From Poindextera sp035604135 (GTDB lineage: Bacteria; Pseudomonadota; Alphaproteobacteria; Caulobacterales; Caulobacteraceae): a stretch of 23,716 nucleotides of DNA. Numbering within the stretch: position 1 is the stretch's first letter; each line of letters starts with the position of its first letter. Shown one piece after another: positions 7,781 through 16,375 of this stretch. The translations under genes were made by a program, and so were the position numbers. A model generated the notes under the pieces. It was not told the origin of the DNA, did no database searches, and saw nothing but the letters and a program-made list of their open reading frames with translations. Location of the stretch: assembly GCA_035604135.1 (NCBI GenBank), contig DATNJB010000018.1, forward strand, positions 1 to 23,716. Reading direction: 5' to 3'.

Positions 7781-9474
7781 TCGGGCTCGCCATCCGCGAT
7801 GTGGTTTTGATCGAAAGCCTCGACCTGGCCTTCGGGCCGGGCCTGACGGTGCTGACCGGCGAGACGGGCGCCGGCAAGTCGATCATCCTCGACGCCCTGG
7901 GCCTGGCGCTTGGCGCGCGCGGCGACGCCGGTCTCGTCCGGCGCGGCGCCGCCCAGGCGCAGGCGACCGCGATCTTCGCCCTTCCGCCCGACCATCCGGC
8001 CTGGGCCTACCTCGCCGAAAAGGGCCTCGACGAGGCGGCGGACGACGATCTTGTGCTCCGGCGCCAGCTTGGCGCCGACGGCCGCGGCCGCGCCTTCGTC
8101 AACGATCAACCGACCAGCATCGGCGTGCTGCGCGATCTGGGGGCCATGCTGATCGAGGTGCACGGCCAGCATGAGACCGTCGGCCTGCTCGACCAGCGCA
8201 CCCACCGGCCGCTGCTCGACGCCTTCGGCGGCCTGAAGGGCGAATCCGCCGCCTGCCTGGAGGCCTGGAGCGGCTGGCGGGCGGCGCGCGAGCGGGCGGA
8301 AGCGCTGGCCGAAGCCGCGCGGGCCGCCGCCGTGGAATCCGAAGAGCTCACCGCCCGCCTGGCCGAGCTCGATCGCCTCAATCCTCACGAGGGCGAGGAG
8401 GCGGCGCTCACCGAACAGCGCGCCCTGCTCGGCGCGGCCGAAAAGGCGCTCTCCGAGATCAGCGCCGCCCGCGACGGGATCGGCGACGGCCTGACCGGCC
8501 GTCTGGCCCAGGCGCTGCGCGCGCTCGAGCGGGCCCGCGAGCGGGCGCTGCAGGCCGGGGTCAGCGCCGAGGGCGCGGCCGGCGCGCGGCTCTCCGAGGC
8601 CGCGGCGGCGGTCGATCGGGCGCTGGTCGAGGCCACCGAAGCGGTCGCCGCCATCGACACGGCGGCGCAGGCCTTCGCCTTCGAGCCGGACGACCTTGAG
8701 CGGGCGGAAGAGCGACTGTTTGCGCTCCGCGCCGCCGCCCGCAAGCTGGGCGTGACCGTCGATGAGCTGCCAGGCCGCCGCGCCGCCATCGCCGAGACCC
8801 TGCGCCTGGCCGAGACCAGCCAGGATGCGCTCGCCGCCGCCGAAGCCGAGGCGGCTGCGGCCAGGGCGCGCTATCTCGCCGCGGCTGCCGCGCTTAGCGC
8901 CGCCCGCCGCGCCGCCGGCGACCGCCTGGCGGCCGCCGTCGCCGCCGAGTTGGCGCCGCTGAAGCTCGAGAAGGCGCGCTTCCGCGTGGCGGTCGAGCCT
9001 CTCGCCGAGGAGCGCGCCGGCCCGTCGGGCGGCGATCGGGTGGCCTTCGAGATCGCCACCATTCCGGGTGCGCCGTTCTCGCCCTTGACAGACATAGCGT
9101 CCGGCGGCGAGCTCGCCCGCTTTGCGCTGGCGCTCAAGGCCTCGCTGGCCGGGCGCGGCGACGAAGCGCAGCCGCTGATGATCTTCGACGAGGTCGACCA
9201 GGGCGTCGGCGGCGCCGTCGCCGATGCGGTGGGCCTGCGCCTGAAGCGCCTGGCAGCCGATGCGCAAGTGGTCGTCGTCACCCACTCGCCGCAAGTCGCG
9301 GCCCGCGCCGACGCCCAATGGCGGGTGCTGAGGCTTGGCGACAGCGAGCGGGTCGCGACCGGCGTCGAAACGCTAAGCCCCGCCCAGCGCGAGGAGGAGA
9401 TCGCTCGCATGCTCTCCGGCGCCGCCGTCACCGACGCCGCCCGCGCCGCCGCCCGCGCCTTGATGGCCGGCTGA
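7774..9474 (+). CDS. recN: DNA repair protein RecN
   Basis: This is an SMC-like ATPase of 566 residues that acts in double-strand break repair. Walker A is GETGAGKS at residues 29-36. A long Ala/Glu/Arg-rich central region forms the coiled-coil arms (about 150-380). The ABC signature SGGELARFALALK and Walker B MIFDEVDQGVGG lie near the C-terminus, followed by the H-loop region VVTHSPQVAA. The length matches the family. If bamD is restored to its 7706 end, the gap to recN is 67 bp. No LexA-type GTTC-N7-GTTC box was seen immediately upstream, so SOS control is not supported from this sequence. Confidence 0.95.
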   Translation: MLIGLAIRDVVLIESLDLAFGPGLTVLTGETGAGKSIILDALGLALGARGDAGLVRRGAAQAQATAIFALPPDHPAWAYLAEKGLDEAADDDLVLRRQLGADGRGRAFVNDQPTSIGVLRDLGAMLIEVHGQHETVGLLDQRTHRPLLDAFGGLKGESAACLEAWSGWRAARERAEALAEAARAAAVESEELTARLAELDRLNPHEGEEAALTEQRALLGAAEKALSEISAARDGIGDGLTGRLAQALRALERARERALQAGVSAEGAAGARLSEAAAAVDRALVEATEAVAAIDTAAQAFAFEPDDLERAEERLFALRAAARKLGVTVDELPGRRAAIAETLRLAETSQDALAAAEAEAAAARARYLAAAAALSAARRAAGDRLAAAVAAELAPLKLEKARFRVAVEPLAEERAGPSGGDRVAFEIATIPGAPFSPLTDIASGGELARFALALKASLAGRGDEAQPLMIFDEVDQGVGGAVADAVGLRLKRLAADAQVVVVTHSPQVAARADAQWRVLRLGDSERVATGVETLSPAQREEEIARMLSGAAVTDAARAAARALMAG

Positions 9475-9494
9475 CCTGCGAAGCCGGAACTGAC

Positions 9495-9584
9495 CACCAA
9501 GCACACCAAGCACACCAAGATTTCTGAGAGGATCTAGGGCGGTGCGTCCAGCTCGGCCCCTTGGTGTGCTTGGTGTGCTTGGTG
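9495..9584. repeat. Perfect 25-bp inverted repeat made of 9-mers, recN-ligA gap
   Basis: The left arm 9495-9519 is CACCAAGCA repeated 2.8 times. The right arm 9560-9584 is its exact reverse complement. The 40-nt spacer between them contains the short inverted pair-poor sequence around 9520-9559. As RNA the structure would be a 25-bp hairpin just after the recN stop. It could serve as a terminator, an mRNA 3' stabiliser, or be a member of a dispersed repeat family. There is no T-run directly after the right arm apart from TTTAAA at 9585-9590. Confidence 0.85.
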
Positions 9585-9631
9585 TTTAAAATGGGCTGCC
9601 CGCTCGCGCGGGGATGAGCGGGTGTTGAGTG

Positions 9632-11722
9632 ATGCCGAGAGCTGTCGCTGAATTGACTGAAGCCGAGGCGGTCGAGGAGCTGACCAGGCTCGCCGACGAG
9701 CTGGCGCAGAACGACATCCGCTATTTCCAGGACGACGCGCCTTCGATCCCAGACGCCGAGTACGACGCGATGAAGCGGCGGAACGGCGAGATCGAGGCCC
9801 GCTTCCCGCACCTGATCCGCGAGAACTCGCCGTCGCTGAAGGTGGGCGCGGCGCGCTCGGCCTCTTTCGCCCCTGTCGAGCACGGCGTTCCGATGCTCTC
9901 GCTCGACAACGCCTTCTCCGACGAGGACGCCATCGAGTTCGACGCCCGCGTGCGCCGCTTCCTGCGCCTGGGCGAGGAACTGGTCGCCTACACCGCCGAG
10001 CCGAAGATCGACGGCCTGTCGGCCTCGCTGCGCTACGAGAACGGCGTCTTCGTCCAGGGCGCAACCCGCGGCGACGGCCGCGTCGGCGAGGAGGTGACCG
10101 AGAACCTGAAGACCATCGGCGAGATCCCGCATCGGCTGCGCGGCAAGGGCTGGCCCGATGTGGTCGAGGTGCGCGGCGAGGTCTATTTCGGTCACGAGGA
10201 CTTCGCGGCGCTGAACCGCGCGGCCGAGGCGGCTGGACAGCGCACCTACGTCAATCCCAGGAACGCGGCGGCGGGGTCGCTACGGCAGATCGACTCCACG
10301 ATCACCGCCCAGCGCAGCTTGCGCTTCTTCGCCTATGCCTGGGGGGTGCTCAGCCGGCCTTTCGCCGAGACCCAGTGGGAAGCTCTGCAGGCGGTGAAGG
10401 ACTGGGGGTTCCAGGTCACGCCGCAGGCGGCCCGGGTGGAGGGCGCCGAGGGCTTGCTCGCCGCCTACGCGCGCATGGAGGCGATGCGGCCCAGGCTCTC
10501 CTTCGACATCGACGGCGTGGTCTACAAGGTCGACCGCCTCGACTGGCAGGGCAGGCTCGGCTTCGTCTCCCGCTCGCCGCGCTGGGCGATCGCGCGCAAA
10601 TTCCCCGCCGAGCAGGCGCGCACCATCCTGGAGGCCATCGACATCCAGGTCGGGCGCACCGGGGCGGTGACGCCGGTCGCGCGGCTCATGCCGGTCACCG
10701 TCGGCGGCGTGGTGGTCGAGAACGCCACCCTGCACAACGCCGACGAGATCGCGCGCAAGGACCTGCGCATCGGCGACACCGTGATTGTCCAGCGCGCCGG
10801 CGACGTCATCCCGCAGATCGTGGGCGTGGTCGCGAGCGAGCGGCCGAAGGGCGCAAAACCTTACGTCTTCCCGACCCATTGCCCCTGCTACCTGCACACG
10901 GTTCTTGCGCGCGAGACCACCTCGTCGGGGGCCGAGACGGTCGTTCGCCGTTGCACGGGCGAGTTCGCCTGCCCATTCCAGCGCGTCGAGCACCTGAAGC
11001 ACTTCGTCTCGCGCCGCGCCTTCGATATCGAGGGCCTGGGCGAAAAGCACCTGCAGGCCTTCTTCGACGAAGGCCTGATCAAGGAGCCGGCCGACATCTT
11101 CCGCCTCGGCCGCAACACAGACGTTCTGGAGGCGCTCCGCCAGCGCGAGGGCTTCGGCGAGACCTCGGTGCGCAACCTCGAGCGCGCGATCGAGGGCAGG
11201 CGGCGGATCGCCCTCGACCGCTTCATCTACGGTCTCGGCATCCGCCATGTCGGCGAGACCACCGCGGTGGTGCTGGCCCGCGGCTACCTGACCGCGAAGG
11301 CCCTCCTCGAGGCGATGGACAAGGTCGCCCAACACGACCCGGAGTCCTGCGCCGAGCTCGACGCGCTCGACCAGATCGGGACGGCTGTGATCGAGGCCGC
11401 CGCCGCCTTCTTCGCCGAGGACCATAACCGCAGGATGGTCGCCAACCTGGTCGCGGAGCTCGACATCCAGGACGCAGAGGCGCCGAAGACCGACACGGCG
11501 ATCGCCGGCAAGACTGTGGTGTTCACCGGCTCGCTGGAGCGCCTGACCCGCGACGAGGCGAAGGCGCAGGCCGAGGCGCTGGGCGCGAAGGTCGCCTCGT
11601 CGGTCTCGAAGAAGACCGACCTGGTCGTCGCCGGCCCCGGCGCCGGCTCGAAGCTGAAAACCGCCGCCGAACTCGGCATCCAGGTGCTGACCGAGGAGGA
11701 GTGGCTGGCGCTGGTTTCCTAG
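9632..11722 (+). CDS. ligA: NAD-dependent DNA ligase LigA
   Basis: LigA seals nicks in replication and repair using NAD. It has about 696 residues. The order is: domain Ia (residues ~1-70), adenylation domain with catalytic KIDG (Lys125), OB fold, the four-Cys zinc finger (HCPCYLHTVL..., RRCTGEFACPFQ), HhH repeats, and a C-terminal BRCT domain (GKTVVFTGSLERLTRDEA to the end). The C-P-C spacing in the finger is a variant I recall from Caulobacterales-type ligases. A GTG at 9629 immediately precedes the ATG at 9632; the ATG is preferred, but no strong ribosome binding site distinguishes them. Confidence 0.96.
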   Translation: MPRAVAELTEAEAVEELTRLADELAQNDIRYFQDDAPSIPDAEYDAMKRRNGEIEARFPHLIRENSPSLKVGAARSASFAPVEHGVPMLSLDNAFSDEDAIEFDARVRRFLRLGEELVAYTAEPKIDGLSASLRYENGVFVQGATRGDGRVGEEVTENLKTIGEIPHRLRGKGWPDVVEVRGEVYFGHEDFAALNRAAEAAGQRTYVNPRNAAAGSLRQIDSTITAQRSLRFFAYAWGVLSRPFAETQWEALQAVKDWGFQVTPQAARVEGAEGLLAAYARMEAMRPRLSFDIDGVVYKVDRLDWQGRLGFVSRSPRWAIARKFPAEQARTILEAIDIQVGRTGAVTPVARLMPVTVGGVVVENATLHNADEIARKDLRIGDTVIVQRAGDVIPQIVGVVASERPKGAKPYVFPTHCPCYLHTVLARETTSSGAETVVRRCTGEFACPFQRVEHLKHFVSRRAFDIEGLGEKHLQAFFDEGLIKEPADIFRLGRNTDVLEALRQREGFGETSVRNLERAIEGRRRIALDRFIYGLGIRHVGETTAVVLARGYLTAKALLEAMDKVAQHDPESCAELDALDQIGTAVIEAAAAFFAEDHNRRMVANLVAELDIQDAEAPKTDTAIAGKTVVFTGSLERLTRDEAKAQAEALGAKVASSVSKKTDLVVAGPGAGSKLKTAAELGIQVLTEEEWLALVS

Positions 11723-11724
11723 AA

Positions 11725-11853
11725 CCCTCTCCCCGTCGAACGATGGGGAGAGGGCAGGGTGAGGGATCGGCGCACAAACCGGCGCCGGTTGTTCAGCGGA
11801 ACCGCCGCTGGCCCCTCACCGCGCCTCTCCCCACGCTGCGCGCGGGGCGAGGG
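11725..11853. repeat. CCCTCTCCCC-type double hairpin between convergent ligA and Ldh_2 genes
   Basis: The first hairpin pairs CCCTCTCCCC (11725-11734) with GGGGAGAGGG (11745-11754), a perfect 10-bp stem with a 10-nt loop. A second hairpin pairs CTCTCCCC (11825-11832) with GGGGCGAG (11844-11851) with one mismatch. The sequence after the first stem (CAGGGTGAGGG) is nearly complementary to CCCCTCACC before the second, so the whole unit can also fold end to end. It sits between two convergent stops and probably works as a bidirectional terminator. This motif style is common as a dispersed repeat in proteobacteria. Confidence 0.7.
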
Positions 11854-11864
11854 AGGCGCTTCCC

Positions 11865-12989
11865 TTACAGCCGGTGCTCCGCGCCAACCTCCGCGCAGGC
11901 GGTGCGGTACCAGGCGACGACGTCCGGATGATAGGGGATGCCGCGGGCGCGGCGGTCGGCTTCGGCCTCCGCTTCCTCGACGCCAGGGTAGATCACCCGC
12001 GCTTCGCCGGGCGCCGGGGTGCAGTCCAAGAGGCGGCGCAGGTAGGCGTCCATGTCGGTCTTGAACTGCTCGAGATCGGTGAACGCCGCGACGTCGAAGG
12101 CCAGGAAGAAGTGGGCGGAATCGCCGCGGCGGAAAGGCCCGCCGCCGGCGCCGCCGAGAAGGCTGGTCAAGACCTCGACCAGCATGATCAGCCCAAAGCC
12201 CTTGTGCGAGCCGATCTCCCGCGTCCCGCCCAGCGGCAGCATCATGAACCCGTCGGGCGCGGGGATCTCCTCCATGACCGGCGAGCCGTCGGCGCGGGCC
12301 ACCCAGCTCGGCAGGACCATGCCGCCCAGCCGGCCCAGCAGGGCGATCTTGTTCGCCGCCAACGAGCTCATCGAAGCGTCGAAGATGAAGGGGATCTCGT
12401 CGCGCGACGGCGCGGCGATCCCGATCGGGTTGAGCCCGAGCAGGCGCTCGGCCCCGCCGGTCGGCGCGACCAGCACCCCGCCGGTGGTCATCGAAATGCC
12501 GACCATGTCGTGCGCCACGGCTCGATGGGCGTAGTAGGCCGCGGGCCCGTAGTGGGCGGCGTTGGAAACGATGGCGACGCCGACGCCATGCCGCCGCGCC
12601 CGCTCGATGGCCAGGTCCATCGCCGGCGGGCCAGCGACGAGGCCCAATCCCTTGTCGCCGTCGATGGTGGCGACCGGACCGGTGTCCCGCACCGTTCGCG
12701 CCTCGGGCTTGATGTTCACCTGGCCGCGCTGCAGCCAGGTCACGTAGCGGCGCGGCATGTTGCTGGCGCCGTGGGAGTCGATCCCCCGCACGTCGGCGTA
12801 GACCAAGACGTCGGCTGTGCGGGTGGCGTCCGCCTCCGGCATGCCGAGGGCCGCGAACAGGTTGAAGATGGTCGCGTGCATGTCATCGGGCGCGACGCGC
12901 ACCGCGATGTCGTCCGGCACCTTGAATCGATCGAGCACGAGCGCCTCCCGCGCCACCTTTATTGCAGGCGCTGGCGCCTTTGCATCCAA
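11865..12989 (-). CDS. Ldh_2 family (malate/L-lactate-type) NAD(P)-dependent dehydrogenase
   Basis: This 374-residue protein belongs to the family of type-2 malate/L-lactate/ureidoglycolate dehydrogenases, which is unrelated to classical Rossmann malate dehydrogenases. Characteristic stretches are ADVRGIDSHGASNMPRRY near residue 65, VSNAAHYGPAAYYA, GLNPIGIAAP, and the C-terminal GGTREIGSHKGFGL. They hold the conserved His/Lys and the cofactor-binding Gly-rich turns. The N-terminus is about 30 residues longer than usual before the homologous DDMHATIFNLFAALGM; a shorter start is possible. The enzyme oxidises a 2-hydroxy acid, but the actual substrate cannot be read from sequence. The gene stands alone, convergent with ligA. 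Confidence 0.88.
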   Translation of the reverse strand: MDAKAPAPAIKVAREALVLDRFKVPDDIAVRVAPDDMHATIFNLFAALGMPEADATRTADVLVYADVRGIDSHGASNMPRRYVTWLQRGQVNIKPEARTVRDTGPVATIDGDKGLGLVAGPPAMDLAIERARRHGVGVAIVSNAAHYGPAAYYAHRAVAHDMVGISMTTGGVLVAPTGGAERLLGLNPIGIAAPSRDEIPFIFDASMSSLAANKIALLGRLGGMVLPSWVARADGSPVMEEIPAPDGFMMLPLGGTREIGSHKGFGLIMLVEVLTSLLGGAGGGPFRRGDSAHFFLAFDVAAFTDLEQFKTDMDAYLRRLLDCTPAPGEARVIYPGVEEAEAEADRRARGIPYHPDVVAWYRTACAEVGAEHRL

Positions 12990-13063
12990 TTGCGCCTTGG
13001 GCGGCGACTAAGGTTCACTGGAGGGCGGCCGAAAGCCGGCCCGATGCTCGAGGAGCAAGGCCT

Positions 13064-13612
13064 GTGAACTTCGATTGGGACAAATACTGGTGGCTGATCA
13101 TCATCCTGGCGGTGCTGGCCGGGCCGTTCGTCCAGGCTCTGTTCGCGCCCTGGCGGCAGTACTTGCGCTACCGCCGACAGAAGGACGCAATCGAGGCGCT
13201 GAAGGTCTACGCCGCCCAGAACCGCGATCCGCCGCCGGAAGTGCTCGACGCGCTGCGCGGCCGCTGGATCTGGCGCGCCGGCCGCACCGCGCGGACGGTG
13301 GCCGAGAACGTGGCCGGCGGCGTTGCGAGCGGCGTTGCGAGCGGTGTCGCCGCCGGCGTGCGGGGCGACGACCCCTGGGATCGGCGCTGGGACCGCTGGG
13401 AGCGGCGGCTGGAGGTCCGCATGGCCGGCGAGCCCTGGCGGCGGTGGAACTGGGCGATCTTCTCAGGCGCGGTGACGGCGGGCTTCGCATTCGCCTGGCG
13501 CTATGCGCACGCGAACAACGACACCTTCCTGATCGTGGCCATCATCGCCGGCGCGCTGACCATCGCCGCGGTGCTGTCGGCGATCGCGGCGAGCTTCTGG
13601 CGCGTCAACTGA
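13064..13612 (+). CDS. Hypothetical three-TM membrane protein, first gene of an ECF sigma operon
   Basis: The GTG at 13064 is eight bases after GAGGAG (13050-13055) and gives 182 residues. One membrane segment is at about 9-28 (WWLIIILAVLAGPFVQALF). A cytoplasmic stretch includes RRQKDAIEALKVYAAQNRDPPPEVLDAL and a GVASGVASGVAAGV repeat. Two C-terminal membrane segments lie at about 130-146 and 156-178. The KVYAAQNRDPPPEVLDAL region resembles short motifs in small alphaproteobacterial membrane proteins that travel with ECF sigma factors. The sigma-factor reading frame begins on its stop codon. It may be a sensor or a target of the sigma factor; there is no direct evidence for either. The longer frame from 12962 has no supporting ribosome site. 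Confidence 0.82.
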   Translation: MNFDWDKYWWLIIILAVLAGPFVQALFAPWRQYLRYRRQKDAIEALKVYAAQNRDPPPEVLDALRGRWIWRAGRTARTVAENVAGGVASGVASGVAAGVRGDDPWDRRWDRWERRLEVRMAGEPWRRWNWAIFSGAVTAGFAFAWRYAHANNDTFLIVAIIAGALTIAAVLSAIAASFWRVN

Positions 13613-14139
13613 ACGCGTCAGACGCCGATGCCGACCTGGTGGCGGCCGCCCGCGGCGGCTCGCCGGAGGCGTTTCGCCAGCTTTTGGCGCGCCACCAGCA
13701 GGCGGTGCGGAGCTTCCTGCGCCGCGTGCTGAACAACGCGGCCGACGCCGACGACATCGCGCAGGAAACCTTCCTGGCCGCGTGGTCGCGGCTCTGGCGC
13801 TACCGCGGGGCGGCGTCGTTTCGCTCCTGGATCTGCGCCATCGCCTGGAACAAGGCGCTCTCGTTTTCGCGCTCGCGCGGACGGGAGGGCAGGCGCGTCG
13901 AAGCCCTGGAGGCGCCGCCGGTCAGCAGCGGCGGCTGCACCGACACCCGGCTCGACCTCGAGCGGGCGCTGGGCAGTCTGCCGGCGGACCAGCGGGCGGC
14001 GGTCGCCCTCTGCCTGGCGGGCGAGTTCAGCCACGCCGAGGCGGCCGAGGCGCTCGGGCTGCCACTGGGAACAATCAAATCGCATGTGCAACGGGGCCGC
14101 GCTAAGCTGCTCCAGGCCCTCGGAGGTCCCGATGACTGA
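13609..14139 (+). CDS. ECF-type RNA polymerase sigma factor (start codon uncertain)
   Basis: Sigma-2 is clear: FRQLLARHQQAVRSFLRRVL, then ADADDIAQETFLAAW (core-binding helix 2.2). Sigma-4 is also clear: LERALGSLPADQRAAVALCL, then a helix-turn-helix HAEAAEALGLPLGTIKSHVQRGRAKL. No ATG, GTG or TTG lies near the expected N-terminus. The best biological start is CTG at 13609, overlapping the upstream TGA and giving NASDADADLVAAARGG, 176 residues. The first conventional start is GTG 13639, which would clip the DADLV part of helix 1. The downstream gene overlaps its stop. No extra C-terminal domain is present, so a membrane anti-sigma factor is the likely control. Confidence 0.88.
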   Translation: MNASDADADLVAAARGGSPEAFRQLLARHQQAVRSFLRRVLNNAADADDIAQETFLAAWSRLWRYRGAASFRSWICAIAWNKALSFSRSRGREGRRVEALEAPPVSSGGCTDTRLDLERALGSLPADQRAAVALCLAGEFSHAEAAEALGLPLGTIKSHVQRGRAKLLQALGGPDD

Positions 14140-14434
14140 CGCCGAAACCAAGCTCGCCGCGTTCTGGGCCGAGACCGAGGCGCCCGCCCGCGACCTCGTC
14201 TTCGAGCTCGGCGTCGACCAGGCCATCGCCCGCCGGCGCATGCTGGTGGACGGCGCGATCTCCGTGGTCGCCGTCGCGATGCTGGCGGGCGTTCTCACAG
14301 CGGTCGGCCCTGATCTGCTCGCCGGCGCCCGCGGCTTCGTCACGAGCCTCGCCGCCGCCGGCCCGGCGCTCGCCGCCGTCGCCGCCATCGGCGGCGCCAT
14401 GCTCTGGCTCGGCCGGGAACCGGAAGAGGCGTAA
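14132..14434 (+). CDS. Short two-TM protein, candidate anti-sigma factor
   Basis: The ATG at 14132 sits inside the sigma-factor stop region and is preceded by GGAGG at 14122-14126, so translation is coupled. The product has 100 residues: a soluble N-terminus with PARDLVFELGVDQAIARRR (about 18-36), then membrane segments at about 40-58 and 77-94. Short proteins with an ARD..F..V...IARRR motif before one or two membrane helices are commonly encoded directly after ECF sigma factors in Caulobacter relatives. That supports an anti-sigma role by position and architecture. No zinc-binding HxxxCxxC is present, so it is not a ZAS-type anti-sigma factor. The role is inferred. Confidence 0.75.
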   Translation: MTDAETKLAAFWAETEAPARDLVFELGVDQAIARRRMLVDGAISVVAVAMLAGVLTAVGPDLLAGARGFVTSLAAAGPALAAVAAIGGAMLWLGREPEEA

Positions 14435-14457
14435 CGGCACTCCCCGCCGTGAGTGGG

Positions 14458-16275
14458 TTAAGCGATTGGCGCGCAGGCGCCTTCTAGCCACTCGGCCACG
14501 TCGGCCGGGACCTTGGGGCCGACAACGGCCAGTACGCGGGCGTGGTAGGCGTTGAGTTGGGCGAGCTCCTCGCGCGTCAGCAGGCTCTTGTCCACGAGCC
14601 GCCGGTCGATGGGGGCGAGGGTCAGGGTCTCGAAGCCCAGCATCGGCCGCTCGCCGCCTTCGATCTCCGCGGGCTCGGTGACCACCTGCAGGTTCTCGAT
14701 GCGGATGCCGAAACCGCCGGTCTTGTAGTAGCCGGGCTCGTTGGAGACGATCATCCCGGGCTCCAGCGCCACGCTGTTGGGAACTTTCGAGATGCGCTGT
14801 GGCCCCTCGTGGACGCCCAGATAGCTGCCGACGCCGTGCCCGGTGCCGTGGTCGTAGTCGAGACCTGCGGCCCATAGCGGGGCGCGGGCGAAGCCGTCGA
14901 GGGCCGAGCCGGTCGTGCCGGCCGGGAAGCGGACGCGGGCCAGCGCCAGGTGCCCCTTCAAGACGCGGGTGAAGCGGTCGCGCATCTCAGGCGTCGGCTC
15001 GCCGATGGCGATCGTGCGGGTGACGTCGGTCGTTCCGTCCAGGTACTGGGCGCCGGAGTCGACCAAGAGCAGCGAGCCGGTCTCCAGCTTCTTCGCCAGC
15101 CGGTGGGTTGGCCGATAGTGCACGATGGCGCCGTTGGAGGCGGCGCCGGCGATGGTGTCGAACGACAGGTCCTTGAGCGCCCCGGTCGCCTCGCGGAAGC
15201 CTTCCAGCTTGCGCACCACCTCGAGTTCGTCCGGCAGGCCGGCCTGCGCTTCGCTGCTCACCCAGTGCAGGAAGCGGCTGAGCGCCGCTCCGTCGCGGAT
15301 GTGCGCCTGGCGCGCGCCTTCGACCTCGACCGCGTTCTTGCGCGCCCTTGGCAGCGCTGTCGGGTCCTGCGCACGCACGATCTCCGCGCCGGCGTGGCGC
15401 AGGCGCTCGAAGTACCAGGCCGACGACTGCGCCGGGTCGACCAGGACGCGGCGGCCCTTGAACGCGTCGAGCACGGCCGGCAACGCGTCGGGCGCCTGCA
15501 GCGTCACCGAGTTGCCGAGCCAGGCGGGCAGGTCCTCAGACACCTTCGCCGGGTCGAGGAACAGGATCGCCGAGCCGTCCTCCTCGAGGATCGCCTGGCC
15601 GAGGGGCAGCGGCGAGCGGATCACGTCGCCGCCGCGGATGTTGAACAGCCAGGCAATCGACGCCGGCGCGGTGATCACCGCGGCTTCCGCCCCGGCTTTG
15701 CCCAGACTCTCGCCCACGCGCCGGCGCTTGTCGGCCGAGGCCTCGCCGGCGAACTCGAGCGGGTGCGGGACTACGGCGGCGGCGGGTTGCGCCGGCCGCT
15801 CCGCGCCCCAGGCGCGGTCCAGCGGGTTCGGGTCGACGGGTTTGAGCCGTGCGCCCGCTCTGGCGGCCGCCGCGCTCAGGCGCTCCAGCGCATCGGGGCT
15901 GTGCAGCTTCGGGTCGTAGCCGACGACCGAGCCCCTATCGAGCGCGGTCTCCAGGTAGGCCGGTACGCCGCCCTCGACCAGGTCGCGCACCTCGAACAGG
16001 CCGGTGTCCACCTGGTCGAGCACCTGCAACGCATAGCGGCCGTCGACGAAGATCGCCGCCTTGTCCTTCAGGATCACCGCCGCTCCGGCCGAGCCGGTGA
16101 AGCCGGTCGCCCAGGCCAGCCGGTCGTTGGCGGCGGGCAGGTATTCGTTCTGATGCTCGTCCTCGTGCGGGGTGAGGAACCCGTCCAGCCCCTGCTCGGC
16201 CATCGCCTTGCGGATCAGCGGCAGATGGCGTGGCCCGTAAGAGCGGTCGGCGGTGTCGTCGAAGGATTGGCGCAT
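14458..16275 (-). CDS. Xaa-Pro aminopeptidase (M24B)
   Basis: This is a three-domain cytoplasmic aminopeptidase P of 605 residues that removes N-terminal residues preceding proline. Start MRQSFDDTADRSYG at 16275 is chosen because homology to the creatinase-type N-terminal domain (HEDEHQNEYLPAANDRLAWATGFTGSAG) begins shortly after. The longer frame to 16341 runs into a palindromic repeat. The catalytic M24 domain shows metal ligands Asp406 and Asp417 (LLVDSGAQYLDGTTDVTRT), then GTGHGVGSYLGVHEGP (His), SNEPGYY (Glu) and GFETLTLAP (Glu). The C-terminal ~60 residues fit the extension found in the large, ~600-residue subfamily. It is convergent with the sigma operon, 23 bp from its end. Confidence 0.93.
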   Translation of the reverse strand: MRQSFDDTADRSYGPRHLPLIRKAMAEQGLDGFLTPHEDEHQNEYLPAANDRLAWATGFTGSAGAAVILKDKAAIFVDGRYALQVLDQVDTGLFEVRDLVEGGVPAYLETALDRGSVVGYDPKLHSPDALERLSAAAARAGARLKPVDPNPLDRAWGAERPAQPAAAVVPHPLEFAGEASADKRRRVGESLGKAGAEAAVITAPASIAWLFNIRGGDVIRSPLPLGQAILEEDGSAILFLDPAKVSEDLPAWLGNSVTLQAPDALPAVLDAFKGRRVLVDPAQSSAWYFERLRHAGAEIVRAQDPTALPRARKNAVEVEGARQAHIRDGAALSRFLHWVSSEAQAGLPDELEVVRKLEGFREATGALKDLSFDTIAGAASNGAIVHYRPTHRLAKKLETGSLLLVDSGAQYLDGTTDVTRTIAIGEPTPEMRDRFTRVLKGHLALARVRFPAGTTGSALDGFARAPLWAAGLDYDHGTGHGVGSYLGVHEGPQRISKVPNSVALEPGMIVSNEPGYYKTGGFGIRIENLQVVTEPAEIEGGERPMLGFETLTLAPIDRRLVDKSLLTREELAQLNAYHARVLAVVGPKVPADVAEWLEGACAPIA

Positions 16276-16328
16276 GGGCGGGGTTTTAGTCCGTGCGCGC
16301 TCGGCGGCAAAGCCCGGCCGCGCCGCTA

Positions 16329-16353
16329 GATCCTCCCCCAACGGGGGAGGATC
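16329..16353. terminator. Solo 25-bp palindrome (terminal hairpin of the dispersed repeat)
   Basis: GATCCTCCCCC and its exact complement flank the three bases AAC, giving an 11-bp stem. It lies 23 bp past the stop of the peroxiredoxin-like gene and upstream of the aminopeptidase, both on the minus strand. It could stop transcription between them. The same sequence forms the outer end of the ~170-bp repeats at 19731 and 22514, so it is a solo terminal module of that family. Confidence 0.7.
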
Positions 16354-16375
16354 TGGGGCCGCTGCCCCGACGCGC

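Noticed and set aside
7486..9318. A 610-codon minus-strand frame over recN
   Set aside because: It is a shadow of the recN codons with no family features.
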